Shown: positions 11,325 through 19,298, counted from the first letter of the stretch. The stretch: 23,197 nt of DNA from Desulfurivibrio sp044068515 (GCF_044068515.1 NZ_JBIPKI010000042.1:1-23197); one strand, 5' to 3'. The notes: generated by a model not told the origin, from the sequence alone. Numbers and translations: made by a program.

Positions 11325-14192
11325 ATGAAAATAACGAGAAGGAAATTTTTCAAATACAGCGGTGTTTTTGCCGGAGCTTCCGCGCTTTCCCAAAGCGGCC
11401 TGCTGTCGCTCAAGCAGCTCAGCCCCACCGAGGCCCGGGCCATGCAGGACACCATGGACAAATACGAAATCAAATACAGCGCCGATGTGATGTGCCCCAG
11501 CGAGTGCGGCCTGGAATTCTGGGTCAAGAACGGCAAGGTCCATAAGATCTACGGCAACCCCCATGTTCCGTTCAACGACGGCATCGTTTGCGCCAAGGGG
11601 GCGTCGGGCCAGCAGCTGATTTATTCGCCCGAACGGCTCAAGTACCCCATGATCCGGGTCGGGGAGCGGGGCGAGGGCAAGTTCAAAAAAGTCTCCTGGG
11701 AAGAGGCCATTGATTACATCGGCAAGAAACTCTACGCAATCAAGCAGAAATATGGGGCCGAATCCATTATCATGGATTCCGGCGACGTCACCGACCGTGA
11801 TCAGTACTGGCGCCTGGGCTTCGGCTTCGGTACTCCCAACTGCGTGGAGCACGGGGCCATCTGCGACACCCCCCGCCGCCATGGTCCGAAATTGATGGTA
11901 GGCGGCAAGCGCTGGGAGCCGGACCTCATGCGGCCGGTTTATGTCCGCCAGCCCGACGGCAGCCTGAAAAAGGACATGTCGTACAAGACCAAACTCATCA
12001 TCTACTGCGGCTGGAACCCCTTTGTCGCCACCCGCATCATGTATGAGAACCGGGGCACCGTGGGCGCCCGGGTCGAAACCGGCTGCAAGTACTACGTCAT
12101 CGACCCCAGCTACTCCAATACCGCGGCCCTGGCCGACAAATGGGTGGCCCCCCGGCCCGGCACCGACAATGACATTTTCGCCGCCATGCTGCGCTATATC
12201 CTGGAAAACGACAACCAGGAGGACAGCAACAAAAAATATATCGACTGGAATTTCAAAAAGTATTCGCTGGGCTGGGAGGAGTTCGAAGAGTCCTTCAAGT
12301 CCTGGTGGGAAAAGAAGGACCCGATCAACGGCCTCAACTATTTCAGCCTTGAATGGGCCGCCCAGCGATCCGGGGTGGCCCGGGATGATATCGCTGAGCT
12401 GGCCCACGCCTTCGGGATTACCAAACCGGCGGCACTCATCTGGGGGATGCAGTCACCGGGGCATCACTTCAACGGCTACCCCGGCTCGATCCTCGGAGTG
12501 GCTCTCAATGTGATCACCGGCAATTTCGATGCCCCCGGCGGAGTCATCGATACCGAAATCATGAAATGGGGCAAGGGCGGCAAAGGCCGGAGCTTTTCCT
12601 TTGCCGAAAACCGTAATTTCAAAGACCGGATCGTCACCCGGACCATCAACGGCAAAAAAGTTGAAGGCAAGCAACAGGAGTTGCACAAAGACAATTACGG
12701 CAGCAAATATCCCGCCGCCTGGGACGACGTAGTCGGCGATTACCCTGAATTTTTTGCCGGTAAAATGGTGGAAATCCGCTACGGCTCATTCCGGGGCCAC
12801 AAATACCCCCTGAAGGCCTTCATCCTGCGGACCGGCAATGCGGTGGTCAGCGGCTCGGCCACCTGGAAGTGGCGGGAGGCCCTGACCGCCAAGGATGACA
12901 AAGGCAACTACCACCTGGAACTCAATGTTTTCATCGATACCCTCAACCTGGAAAGCGCCCTCTACGCCGACGTGATCCTGCCCGAGGCCAGCTACGCCGA
13001 GCGGGTAAGCTGGTCCGACATCTATCCGCCCATGCCGCTGGGCTATCTCCGCGACGCGGTGATCAAGCCAATGCATGAATCCAAGAACCCCACCGAAATC
13101 ATGAACCTGATCGCCAAAAAGCTTTATGATCTGGGAGACCGGGATATCAAGGCGGACGATTTCTGGGGACGTTACAAGGACGAAGACACCTTCGCCACCG
13201 ATCTGGTGCTGGGAACCCCCGGCAAACCCAACATCGGCACCCCGCTGCCCTATCCCCGGTATCCGGAGGGCTATATCCTGCGCGGCACCCCCGATTCCCT
13301 GGAAAAAGGCGATGCCAAGGTCAATCACGACAAAAAAGAGGTGGTGGGCGAACAGGTGACCCCGGCCTGGATGCGGAAAAACAACGGCGTCGCGGTCTGG
13401 CCCATGAGTTGGCACCGTTACAAGTGGGTTGACAAGGACGAACCCCACAAAATCTGGCCCCCCACCAACTCCAGGCTCATCGAATTCAAGTGGGATTACG
13501 AGGTGGACGGCAAACGAGCCGGTCGTTACGCCGGTTACAACAAATTGCTGGAAGAGGCAGGCGGCGAAGTTCCCTACGGGCTGAAGAGAATCGGCTTCAA
13601 TAAATTTCCGGCAACCTTTTACTGGTTCGAAACCGTGTGGAATCCGCACACCAACCCCGAATACAAAAAGTACGCCAAGGATTACCCGTTCCAGCTCATC
13701 ACCGGCCGGATCCATCATTCCATGACCGGCACCCAGATGGTGCCGTGGCTGGGCGAGTTGAAGGCCGAAGGTTTGTGGCTGCCGATGAACGAGGAATTTG
13801 AGCACGAGGTAGCGGAGTCGGTACCCGGCCCAGAGGGCCCGATTAAGCCGGTTGCCACCAAGTTCAAGGCCAACACCTTCTCGGTGGGCACCATCTGGAT
13901 GAACGATGAGGACGCCAAGAAGCTGGAGCTGAAAAACGGCGACCTGGTGGTGGCGGAGAACCCCTTGGGCAAATCCACCAAAGGGAAAATCTTCGCCTCG
14001 GGCGGGATGCGGCCGGGGGTGATCAAGATTGCCTTCGGGTCCGGGGGGCGCTTCAGCCCCGGTCTCGGGGTGGCCTTCAAGAGCAAGGACTACACCCCGG
14101 ACTGCAACGAGCTGATCGACCCCGAGGCGCTGAGTCCGATCATGGGGCAACCCGCCTACGCGGACATGCTCTTGCGGATCAAGAAGGCCTGA
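11325..14192 (+). CDS. Periplasmic molybdopterin oxidoreductase, catalytic subunit (DMSO reductase family, PsrA/PhsA/ArrA-like)
   Basis: A 955-residue catalytic subunit. TRRKFFKYSG (4-13) is a twin-arginine export signal. The N-terminal cluster region has Cys57, Cys61 and Cys89 (C-x3-C-x27-C); the first ligand position is not Cys (Asp54 lies at the expected spacing). ICAKG-like text reads VCAKGASGQQLIYSPERLKYPMIRVGERGEGKFKKVSWEEA, typical of the polysulfide/thiosulfate/arsenate reductase clade. Cys180 in CVEHGAICDTP is the probable Mo ligand. Later blocks include SPGHHFNGYPGS, ITGNFDAPGG and a C-terminal molydopterin-dinucleotide-binding domain (about 800-955). It is longer than PsrA (about 760) and near ArrA (about 850-950). 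The electron acceptor cannot be fixed from sequence: arsenate, selenate, antimonate, tetrathionate or polysulfide are candidates. RBS GGGAG; 64 bases after the iron-sulfur gene. Confidence 0.92.
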   Translation: MKITRRKFFKYSGVFAGASALSQSGLLSLKQLSPTEARAMQDTMDKYEIKYSADVMCPSECGLEFWVKNGKVHKIYGNPHVPFNDGIVCAKGASGQQLIYSPERLKYPMIRVGERGEGKFKKVSWEEAIDYIGKKLYAIKQKYGAESIIMDSGDVTDRDQYWRLGFGFGTPNCVEHGAICDTPRRHGPKLMVGGKRWEPDLMRPVYVRQPDGSLKKDMSYKTKLIIYCGWNPFVATRIMYENRGTVGARVETGCKYYVIDPSYSNTAALADKWVAPRPGTDNDIFAAMLRYILENDNQEDSNKKYIDWNFKKYSLGWEEFEESFKSWWEKKDPINGLNYFSLEWAAQRSGVARDDIAELAHAFGITKPAALIWGMQSPGHHFNGYPGSILGVALNVITGNFDAPGGVIDTEIMKWGKGGKGRSFSFAENRNFKDRIVTRTINGKKVEGKQQELHKDNYGSKYPAAWDDVVGDYPEFFAGKMVEIRYGSFRGHKYPLKAFILRTGNAVVSGSATWKWREALTAKDDKGNYHLELNVFIDTLNLESALYADVILPEASYAERVSWSDIYPPMPLGYLRDAVIKPMHESKNPTEIMNLIAKKLYDLGDRDIKADDFWGRYKDEDTFATDLVLGTPGKPNIGTPLPYPRYPEGYILRGTPDSLEKGDAKVNHDKKEVVGEQVTPAWMRKNNGVAVWPMSWHRYKWVDKDEPHKIWPPTNSRLIEFKWDYEVDGKRAGRYAGYNKLLEEAGGEVPYGLKRIGFNKFPATFYWFETVWNPHTNPEYKKYAKDYPFQLITGRIHHSMTGTQMVPWLGELKAEGLWLPMNEEFEHEVAESVPGPEGPIKPVATKFKANTFSVGTIWMNDEDAKKLELKNGDLVVAENPLGKSTKGKIFASGGMRPGVIKIAFGSGGRFSPGLGVAFKSKDYTPDCNELIDPEALSPIMGQPAYADMLLRIKKA

Positions 14193-14222
14193 TTTTCGTG
14201 ATATTACCCTGAAGACGGAGAC

Positions 14223-14271
14223 GGCCGGCGCAAAGCAGCCTGTTGCGCCGGCCGCCGCCCCTTTTTGTTTT
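14223..14271 (+). terminator. Strong intra-operon hairpin between reductase and chaperone genes
   Basis: GGCCGGCGCAA (14223-14233) pairs perfectly with TTGCGCCGGCC (14243-14253) around a 9-base loop. A T-rich stretch (TTTTTGTTTT, 14262-14271) follows after eight C/G-rich bases. The delay before the T tract suggests partial termination or 3'-end protection of the reductase mRNA rather than a full stop. Confidence 0.6.
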
Positions 14272-14297
14272 GCCACACCTGCCCCCAAGGAGAGACC

Positions 14298-14942
14298 ATG
14301 CACGAAGAATTACGCGAAGAAGCCCTGTTGTTTCGCCTCCTGGTCCGGCTGTTTTACCGGGAGCCGAACCGGGAACTGCTCGACGAAATCGCCTTGCTCA
14401 GCGCCCCCGCCGCGGATGAGGCCGACGAGGAAATCGGTCGAGGCCTGGCCCTGTTAACGAAGGCGGTGCAAATTAACACCAACCGACTCGAAAACTGGCA
14501 GGAAGAGCTGGCCATCGAATATACCCGCCTCTTCATCGGGCCTAAACAGATACCGGCTGTGCCCTACGCCTCCTGCTACCTCTCCGAAAACCGGTCGCTG
14601 ATGACCGATGAGACCCTCGCGGTTCGCAAAAAATACCTGGAAGACGGGCTGGTGGTAAAGAAACTTTACCAGATGCCCGACGATCATATTGCCATCGAAC
14701 TCGAATACTTATATCATCTTACTGACCAGGCCCTGGCCGCCGCCACTGCGGGGGAAGTCGCCCAGGCCGGCGCTCTGCTGCAAAGAAGGGATGATTTCAT
14801 GGCCCACCACCTGCAAAAATGGGCTCCCGCCTTCGCGGAAAATGTCCTGGCCGCGACCGGGGAAGATTTTTTCCGCGGGGCGGCCTGCCTGCTCCGGGGC
14901 GTGGTGATCGGCATTGCCCAGACGGCCCTGGCGGAGGAATAA
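14298..14942 (+). CDS. TorD/DmsD-family molybdoenzyme maturation chaperone
   Basis: A 214-residue all-helical cytoplasmic chaperone. The family signs are EYTRLFIGP (about 74-82) with PYASCYLSENR following, and MPDDHIAIELEYLYHLTDQAL (about 122-142), the E-x-x-x-L region that recognises the twin-arginine signal and mature part of the partner. Its job is to hold the catalytic subunit until the molybdopterin cofactor is inserted and to prevent early export. The start ATG at 14298 has AAGGAG six bases upstream. It lies downstream of the intra-operon hairpin, so it may be made at a lower level than the reductase, as suits a chaperone. The partner is almost certainly the 11325 gene product. Confidence 0.92.
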   Translation: MHEELREEALLFRLLVRLFYREPNRELLDEIALLSAPAADEADEEIGRGLALLTKAVQINTNRLENWQEELAIEYTRLFIGPKQIPAVPYASCYLSENRSLMTDETLAVRKKYLEDGLVVKKLYQMPDDHIAIELEYLYHLTDQALAAATAGEVAQAGALLQRRDDFMAHHLQKWAPAFAENVLAATGEDFFRGAACLLRGVVIGIAQTALAEE

Positions 14943-14962
14943 ATGAACGGGGGGAACAACCG

Positions 14963-15931
14963 ATGTTTTGGCCCAAGCGAACCTGCCACCGTCTGGTCCG
15001 GTTGTTGCCCCTCATTCTCTCCTTCCTGCTCCTGGGCTGCGGCGACCAGCAGGAAGCCCCCCTCAAGGTAAGCCTGGACAAAAGAGACCCGGCCGCTGAT
15101 GCCCCGGTGATCCGCGAGCTCCCCGGCGATTCCCTGCGCTTCGGCTTTGACCCCCGCCTGAACCCCAAGGAAGATGTCAGCCTTTACCAGCCCTTTCTCA
15201 ACTATCTCGAACAGCGAACCGGCCTGAAATTTGCGCTGAAGTTCACCGAAAAATACGAGGATACCGTCGACAACCTCGGCCACGGCCGGGTTGGACTGGC
15301 CGCCATGGGGCCGGTCAATTGCGTGATCGCCAAGGCAAAGTACGGGATCGGCTGCCTGGTAATGGGCCTGAACCATGAAAATAAGCCGGAGTACCGGGCG
15401 GTAATCTTCACCCGAACCGACAGTCCGCTCCGGCGGCTGGAGGACCTCAAAGACCAGGCCTTCGCCTTCGGCGACTACTTCTCCACCCAGGGACATGCAA
15501 TTCCCCGCAAAATGCTGGATGATGCCGGCGTTTCCCTGGAAGAGCTGCGCTTTCATGTCTTCACCGGTTCCCACGCCAACACGGTCAAGGCGGTCCTGAG
15601 CGGCGACTATGACGCCGGAGCGATCCAGGACAGCCTGGCCCTGCGCCTGGCCGCCGAAGGCCGGATCAGAATCCTGGCCACCTCAAAACCCTACCCCAGC
15701 AGCCTGATCTGCTACAATCCGGACCTGGACCCGCAAGCCCTGGCCAGGATCAAGGAGGCTCTGCTGGCCCTGGACCCCACCGGCATCCATGGCGAGCTGC
15801 TGGTCAACTGGAACCGCACCGAAATGCCCAATGGTTTTGTCGAGTATCAACCCAACTCCCTGCGGGAAATTGAGGAGTTGGTCCAACTCTACCTGGTCAA
15901 GCCCGAGGGCGGGCCGGCCGCGGCCCGCTGA
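14963..15931 (+). CDS. PhnD-like periplasmic substrate-binding lipoprotein, likely oxyanion sensor
   Basis: A 322-residue lipoprotein. The signal peptide ends in the lipobox LLGC, with Cys26 as the lipid anchor. The mature part is a PhnD-type (phosphonate/phosphite-binding) domain: LRFGFDPRLNPKED, then FLNYLEQRTGLKF, VGLAAMGPVNCVIAK, YRAVIFTRTDSPLRRLEDLK, FGDYFSTQGHAIPRKML and FTGSHANTVKAVLSGDYDAGAI, the two lobes of a venus-flytrap protein. There is no ABC permease or ATPase nearby; the next genes are a sensor kinase and regulator. That points to a sensing rather than import role, as for ArxX in arsenite-oxidising systems (ArxXSR) and TorT in TMAO sensing. The ligand is presumably a phosphate-like oxyanion; this is inference. 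ATG at 14963, with GGGGGA upstream. Confidence 0.88.
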   Translation: MFWPKRTCHRLVRLLPLILSFLLLGCGDQQEAPLKVSLDKRDPAADAPVIRELPGDSLRFGFDPRLNPKEDVSLYQPFLNYLEQRTGLKFALKFTEKYEDTVDNLGHGRVGLAAMGPVNCVIAKAKYGIGCLVMGLNHENKPEYRAVIFTRTDSPLRRLEDLKDQAFAFGDYFSTQGHAIPRKMLDDAGVSLEELRFHVFTGSHANTVKAVLSGDYDAGAIQDSLALRLAAEGRIRILATSKPYPSSLICYNPDLDPQALARIKEALLALDPTGIHGELLVNWNRTEMPNGFVEYQPNSLREIEELVQLYLVKPEGGPAAAR

Positions 15932-15943
15932 GCTACGGCCGCC

Positions 15944-17329
15944 ATGAAACTCTGGCTCAAAATCTTCTTGCTCAACATTCTGCTGGTTCTCTGCCTTGGC
16001 ATTCTGGTGGGCCTGGCCATCCGCAACGTGGTCATCGACGCCATTCGCAACGAGCTGACCATTCAAGGCGTTTCCATAGCCGGCAATTTCGCCGACCGCA
16101 TCGCGGTGGCCACCCTGCTGGAAGACCGCTACGATCTTGAGGAAGCCACCCGCGAATTGATGAACACCGAGCATAATATCGAATATGTTTTTATCACCGG
16201 CCAGGAAGGGCAAATTCTCCTGCACACTTTCCCTGATGGCCATCCTCCGGAGATGCTGACCTGGAACCCGGTCGTCGGCGGCCAATCTCCGGCCATCCGC
16301 CTGCTTGATACCGAAAGAGGCCTGATCAGGGAGATCGGCATCCGGATCTTCGACGGCATGAGCCCGGAGTTGCACGTCGGCCTGAACGAGGAACGGCTGG
16401 CCCCTACCCTGGCTAAAATCCGCAATGTGGTGATGGCGATCATGGCCCTGGTTCTGGGCATCGGCTGCGTGCTCTCCCTCACCCTGAGCCGCCATGTCAC
16501 CAAGCCGCTGGAAATCCTGGTTGCCTTCACCCACTCCCTCTCCCGGGGGGAATTCGGCCGCCGGATCCAGGTCAATGCCCGCAACGAGGTCGGCGAATTG
16601 GCGGAAACCTTCAACATGCTTTCCGTCAAGCTGAAGGAATCGCGGGAAAAGACCGAGGAAACCTACCGCCAGATGCTGCAGGCGGAAAAACTGACCGCCC
16701 TTGGCCGCCTTTCCGCCGGCCTGGCCCATGAAATCAGAAATCCCCTCACTTCCATCAAGGCCCTGTTCCAGGCCTTCCGCAATCAGCCCGAAGTCAACCG
16801 GGAAGATATCGAGATGGTCCTGGTGGCCGTCAACCAGATGGACGAACTGGTGACCAAATTCCTCGGTTTCGCCCGCAGCGAAAATTTTCAGTCCAGCGAA
16901 ATCTATCCCAATGCGATCCTGAAGCAGATCTTGCGCCTGGTACAGTTCCAGCTCAAGAATCAGCAGATCGAAGCAGTGCTGGAACTGGCTAAACTGCCGC
17001 CGTTGAAAGGCGACAGCGCCATGATCCGGCAGGCCCTGCTGAACCTGGTAATGAATGCCATCGAGGCCATGCCCGCCGGCGGCCAACTCACCATGAGCAG
17101 CCGCCGGCTGGAAGATCAGGTGGAAATCAGCATCCGGGATACCGGCGGCGGCATTCCCGAAGCGATCAGGCACAAGGTTTTCGATCCCTTTTTCACCACC
17201 AAAACCGAAGGCACCGGCTTGGGCCTGGGCATCGTTTACAATATCGCCCAGCTTCACAACGGAACCGTCTCCTTTGTTACCGGGCCGGCCGGCACGACCT
17301 TCACCCTCAAACTGGCGGTGCACCCATGA
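15944..17329 (+). CDS. Membrane sensor histidine kinase (NtrB/AtoS-like HAMP kinase)
   Basis: A 461-residue inner-membrane kinase. Transmembrane segments lie at about 5-27 and 160-183, enclosing a periplasmic sensor region of about 130 residues (RIAVATLLEDRYDLEEATREL, EYVFITGQEGQILLHT), a PAS/CHASE-like fold that may read the PhnD-like lipoprotein. A HAMP linker follows (184-236). The H box LSAGLAHEIRNPLTSIK carries the phosphorylated His262. The ATPase domain has NLVMNAIEA (N box, Asn371), DTGGGI (399-404), DPFFTTK (414-420) and GTGLGLGI (423-430). Its stop overlaps the start of the response regulator by four bases (ATGA), making the two an obligate pair. It begins 12 bases after the sensor lipoprotein gene. 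Confidence 0.94.
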   Translation: MKLWLKIFLLNILLVLCLGILVGLAIRNVVIDAIRNELTIQGVSIAGNFADRIAVATLLEDRYDLEEATRELMNTEHNIEYVFITGQEGQILLHTFPDGHPPEMLTWNPVVGGQSPAIRLLDTERGLIREIGIRIFDGMSPELHVGLNEERLAPTLAKIRNVVMAIMALVLGIGCVLSLTLSRHVTKPLEILVAFTHSLSRGEFGRRIQVNARNEVGELAETFNMLSVKLKESREKTEETYRQMLQAEKLTALGRLSAGLAHEIRNPLTSIKALFQAFRNQPEVNREDIEMVLVAVNQMDELVTKFLGFARSENFQSSEIYPNAILKQILRLVQFQLKNQQIEAVLELAKLPPLKGDSAMIRQALLNLVMNAIEAMPAGGQLTMSSRRLEDQVEISIRDTGGGIPEAIRHKVFDPFFTTKTEGTGLGLGIVYNIAQLHNGTVSFVTGPAGTTFTLKLAVHP

Positions 17330-18711
17330 ACACGATTCTGGTGGTCGACGATCAGTCGACGGTGGTCTATTCCCTCAAGCGCCTGCTGCAAATGGCCGGT
17401 TACCAGGTGGAAACCGCCGCCGACGGTTCCGAGGCGCTGGCCGCGGTGAGGAAGCAGCCGCTCGACCTGGTGCTCATGGATGTGCGTATGCCCACCATGG
17501 ACGGCTTGACGGCCCTGGAAATGATCAAGGACGCGCAACCCCAGTTGCCGGTCATCATGATGACCGCCTACAGCACCATCGACAAGGCGATTGCCGCTAC
17601 CAAGCTGGGGGCCTTCGATTATCTGGCCAAGCCCTTTGACAACGAGGAGCTGCTGGCCCGAGTCCATGAAGCCCTGCAAAACCGCGAACTGCTGACCAAA
17701 ACGGTCACCTTCGAGCAAGCCGAAGCTGACGGCACCGAACGGGTCATCGGCCGGAGCCCCCAGATGCTGGCGGTGTACAAACAGATCGGCCAGGTGGCTC
17801 CGGCCGACGCCACCGTCCTGATCAAGGGCGAAAGCGGGACCGGCAAGGAACTGATCGCCCGGGCGATCTTTCACCACAGCAAACGGGCCCGGCAAAAATT
17901 CCTGGCCCTCAACTGCGCGGCCATTCCCCAGTACCTGCTGGAAAGCGAGCTGTTCGGCTACGAACGGGGCGCTTTCACCGGGGCCGACCACAAGAGAATC
18001 GGTAAATTCGAACAGTGCGATCGCGGCACCATTTTTCTGGACGAGATCGGCGACATGCCCCTGGAACTGCAGGCCAAACTGTTGCGCATCCTGGAGCATG
18101 GCGGCTTTGAGCGGCTGGGGGGGAGCGAAACCATCCTGACCGACGTGCGGATCATTGCCGCCACCCACCGCAATCTCGAGGAAATGGTGACGCACGGCAA
18201 GTTTCGCGAGGATCTTTATTATCGGCTAAACGTAGTTAATATCGAACTGCCGCCCCTGCGGGAAAGGCTCGAGGATCTCAAGGAACTGGTCGCCTATTTC
18301 ATCGGCCTCTACAACCGCAAATTCGGCAAGAATGTCAAGGGGGTCACCGCCGAGGCCCTGGCTGAACTGGAAAAACATCCCTGGCCCGGCAATATAAGGG
18401 AGTTGGCCAACACCATCCAGGAAGCCGTGCTTTACTGCCCCGGCGAACACCTCTCGCTGAAATGCAAGCCTTTGCTGCTCCACGACCAGCATTCCTCTGA
18501 ACCGGTTGAGCTGGCGGTACGGCAATTGGCTCAGACCATGTTCAGCAACAATTGCCAGGATCGCTTCCAGGAAGTCATTGGCATGTTTGAACGGGAAATG
18601 GTCAGAAAGGCCCTGGAGGTTACGGCCGGCAACCAGGTCCAGAGCGCCCGCCTGCTTGGCATTTCCCGCAACACCCTGCGGAAAAAACTGGAACCGGGCG
18701 ATGGAGATTAA
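17326..18711 (+). CDS. Sigma-54-dependent response regulator (NtrC/ZraR-type)
   Basis: A 461-residue three-domain activator. The receiver (1-120) has the acidic pair Asp8/Asp9, phospho-acceptor Asp52 (LMDVRMP), Thr80 and Lys102. The AAA+ domain has Walker A GESGTGKE (168-175), the sigma-54-contacting GAFTGA loop (215-220), Walker B GTIFLDEIGD (234-243) and the arginine-finger region FREDLYYRLNV. The C-terminal Fis-type helix-turn-helix (about 425-456: EMVRKALEVTAGNQVQSARLLGISRNTLRKKL) binds DNA. All functional motifs are intact. The matching sigma-54 promoter lies at 10245-10259 in front of the same operon, so autoactivation of the whole module is likely. It is the last gene, followed by a rho-independent terminator. 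Confidence 0.95.
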   Translation: MNTILVVDDQSTVVYSLKRLLQMAGYQVETAADGSEALAAVRKQPLDLVLMDVRMPTMDGLTALEMIKDAQPQLPVIMMTAYSTIDKAIAATKLGAFDYLAKPFDNEELLARVHEALQNRELLTKTVTFEQAEADGTERVIGRSPQMLAVYKQIGQVAPADATVLIKGESGTGKELIARAIFHHSKRARQKFLALNCAAIPQYLLESELFGYERGAFTGADHKRIGKFEQCDRGTIFLDEIGDMPLELQAKLLRILEHGGFERLGGSETILTDVRIIAATHRNLEEMVTHGKFREDLYYRLNVVNIELPPLRERLEDLKELVAYFIGLYNRKFGKNVKGVTAEALAELEKHPWPGNIRELANTIQEAVLYCPGEHLSLKCKPLLLHDQHSSEPVELAVRQLAQTMFSNNCQDRFQEVIGMFEREMVRKALEVTAGNQVQSARLLGISRNTLRKKLEPGDGD

Positions 18712-18806
18712 GGGGTTCTGTTTTATCCGTCGCCCGTCGACCGGATGATTCTCGGCGGCCGGGGTTGGAACTGGGGCGGGACAATCTGGTCACCGGGAAA
18801 AGAAGG

Positions 18807-18849
18807 AAGCGCAAACAAGCCGTTATTTTGGTTTGCTTGCGCTTTTTTT
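18807..18849 (+). terminator. Rho-independent terminator of the reductase/two-component operon
   Basis: AAGCGCAAACAA (18807-18818) pairs with TTTGCTTGCGCTT (18832-18844), one wobble position, followed by a run of seven T (18843-18849). It lies about 95 bases after the response-regulator stop. On the other strand it follows the tRNA and may act there too, although the T tract on that side is weaker. Confidence 0.88.
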
Positions 18850-18853
18850 GTTC

Positions 18854-18930
18854 TGGCGCGCCCGGAGGGATTCGAACCCCCGACTCCCGGCTTCGAAGGC
18901 CGGTGCTCTATCCAGCTGAGCTACAGGCGC
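18854..18930 (-). tRNA. tRNA-Arg (anticodon TCG)
   Basis: On the minus strand: acceptor GCGCCTG / CGGGCGC, D stem GCTC/GAGC, anticodon stem CCGGC/GCCGG with loop CTTCGAA (anticodon TCG, reading CGA), T stem GGGGG/CCCTC with TTCGAAT loop, discriminator G and an encoded CCA at 18854-18856. Total 77 nt. All stems pair with only G-T wobbles. A long hairpin element begins four bases from its 5' end. Confidence 0.96.
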
Positions 18931-18934
18931 CTTT

Positions 18935-19045
18935 GGAAAACAGGCAGCAGCACCGCATCTTTGGGCGATCGGTTCGGCTTGCATAGCTTGGGCTATGCGG
19001 CGCCTCTCCGCTTGCCCAAATCTGCGGCACTGCTGCCTGTTTTCC
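18935..19045. repeat. Long hairpin element, family H, copy C (next to tRNA-Arg)
   Basis: GGAAAACAGGCAGCAG (18935-18950) pairs perfectly over 16 bases with CTGCTGCCTGTTTTCC (19030-19045). Inside: CCGCA with TGCGG, TTTGGGC-CGG with CCG-GCCCAAA around a 3-base internal loop, and GCATAGC with GCTATGC at the tip. This is the best-preserved copy and would form a ~111-nt RNA or DNA hairpin. Confidence 0.88.
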
Positions 19046-19295
19046 CTACGGGCGGTGGGTGATGTACTTTTTTCTATGCTTGTTATTCTGATTTAAACTT
19101 CGGTTACTTGCGCTTTTCTATTCGCAGCAGCACCGCATCTTTGGGCGATCGGTTCGGCTTGCATAGCCGGGCTATGCGGCGCCTCTCCGCTTGCCCAAAT
19201 CTACGGCACTGCCGGCTGTTTTCCTATACGGGCAGTGGGTGATGCACTTATTTTATGCGTTGTTCTTCTGGCTTAAACTTCGGTTCCTTGCGCTT
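18944..19295. repeat. Tandem direct repeat, two units of about 172-180 bp
   Basis: Unit 1 (18944-19115) and unit 2 (19124-19295) align with a constant 180-base offset: both start GCAGCAGCACCGCATCT and both end with a CGGTT-CTTGCGCTT block, with scattered substitutions and two compensating single-base indels. Each unit holds a family-H hairpin followed by a ~70-base AT-richer tail containing GGGTGATG and TTAAACTTCGGTT. Unit 2 ends four bases before the bioA stop codon. Confidence 0.9.
19124..19223. repeat. Long hairpin element, family H, copy D
   Basis: Second tandem copy. The inner stem is kept (GCATAGC-CGG-GCTATGC, TTTGGGC with GCCCAAA), but the outer stem has decayed (CAGCAGC against GCCGGCTG). 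Confidence 0.85.
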
Positions 19296-19298
19296 AGT

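Noticed and set aside
11142..12407. 421-codon minus-strand frame over the start of the reductase gene
   Set aside because: Shadow frame; the plus strand encodes the twin-arginine signal and cofactor motifs.
11325..14192. Selenocysteine in the reductase
   Set aside because: The probable Mo ligand is an ordinary Cys codon (residue 180) and there is no in-frame TGA inside the gene.
12786..14303. 505-codon open frame on the minus strand across the reductase gene
   Set aside because: Antisense to a clear molybdoenzyme; no recognisable domains, no ribosome binding site, composition typical of GC-rich shadow frames.
15683..17323. 546-codon open frame on the minus strand across the sensor and kinase genes
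   Set aside because: Antisense to two genes with intact motifs; protein rich in His, Gln and Gly with no family features.
18935..19295. CRISPR array
   Set aside because: Only two units of about 180 bp with internal hairpins, no short regular repeats and spacers, and no cas genes.
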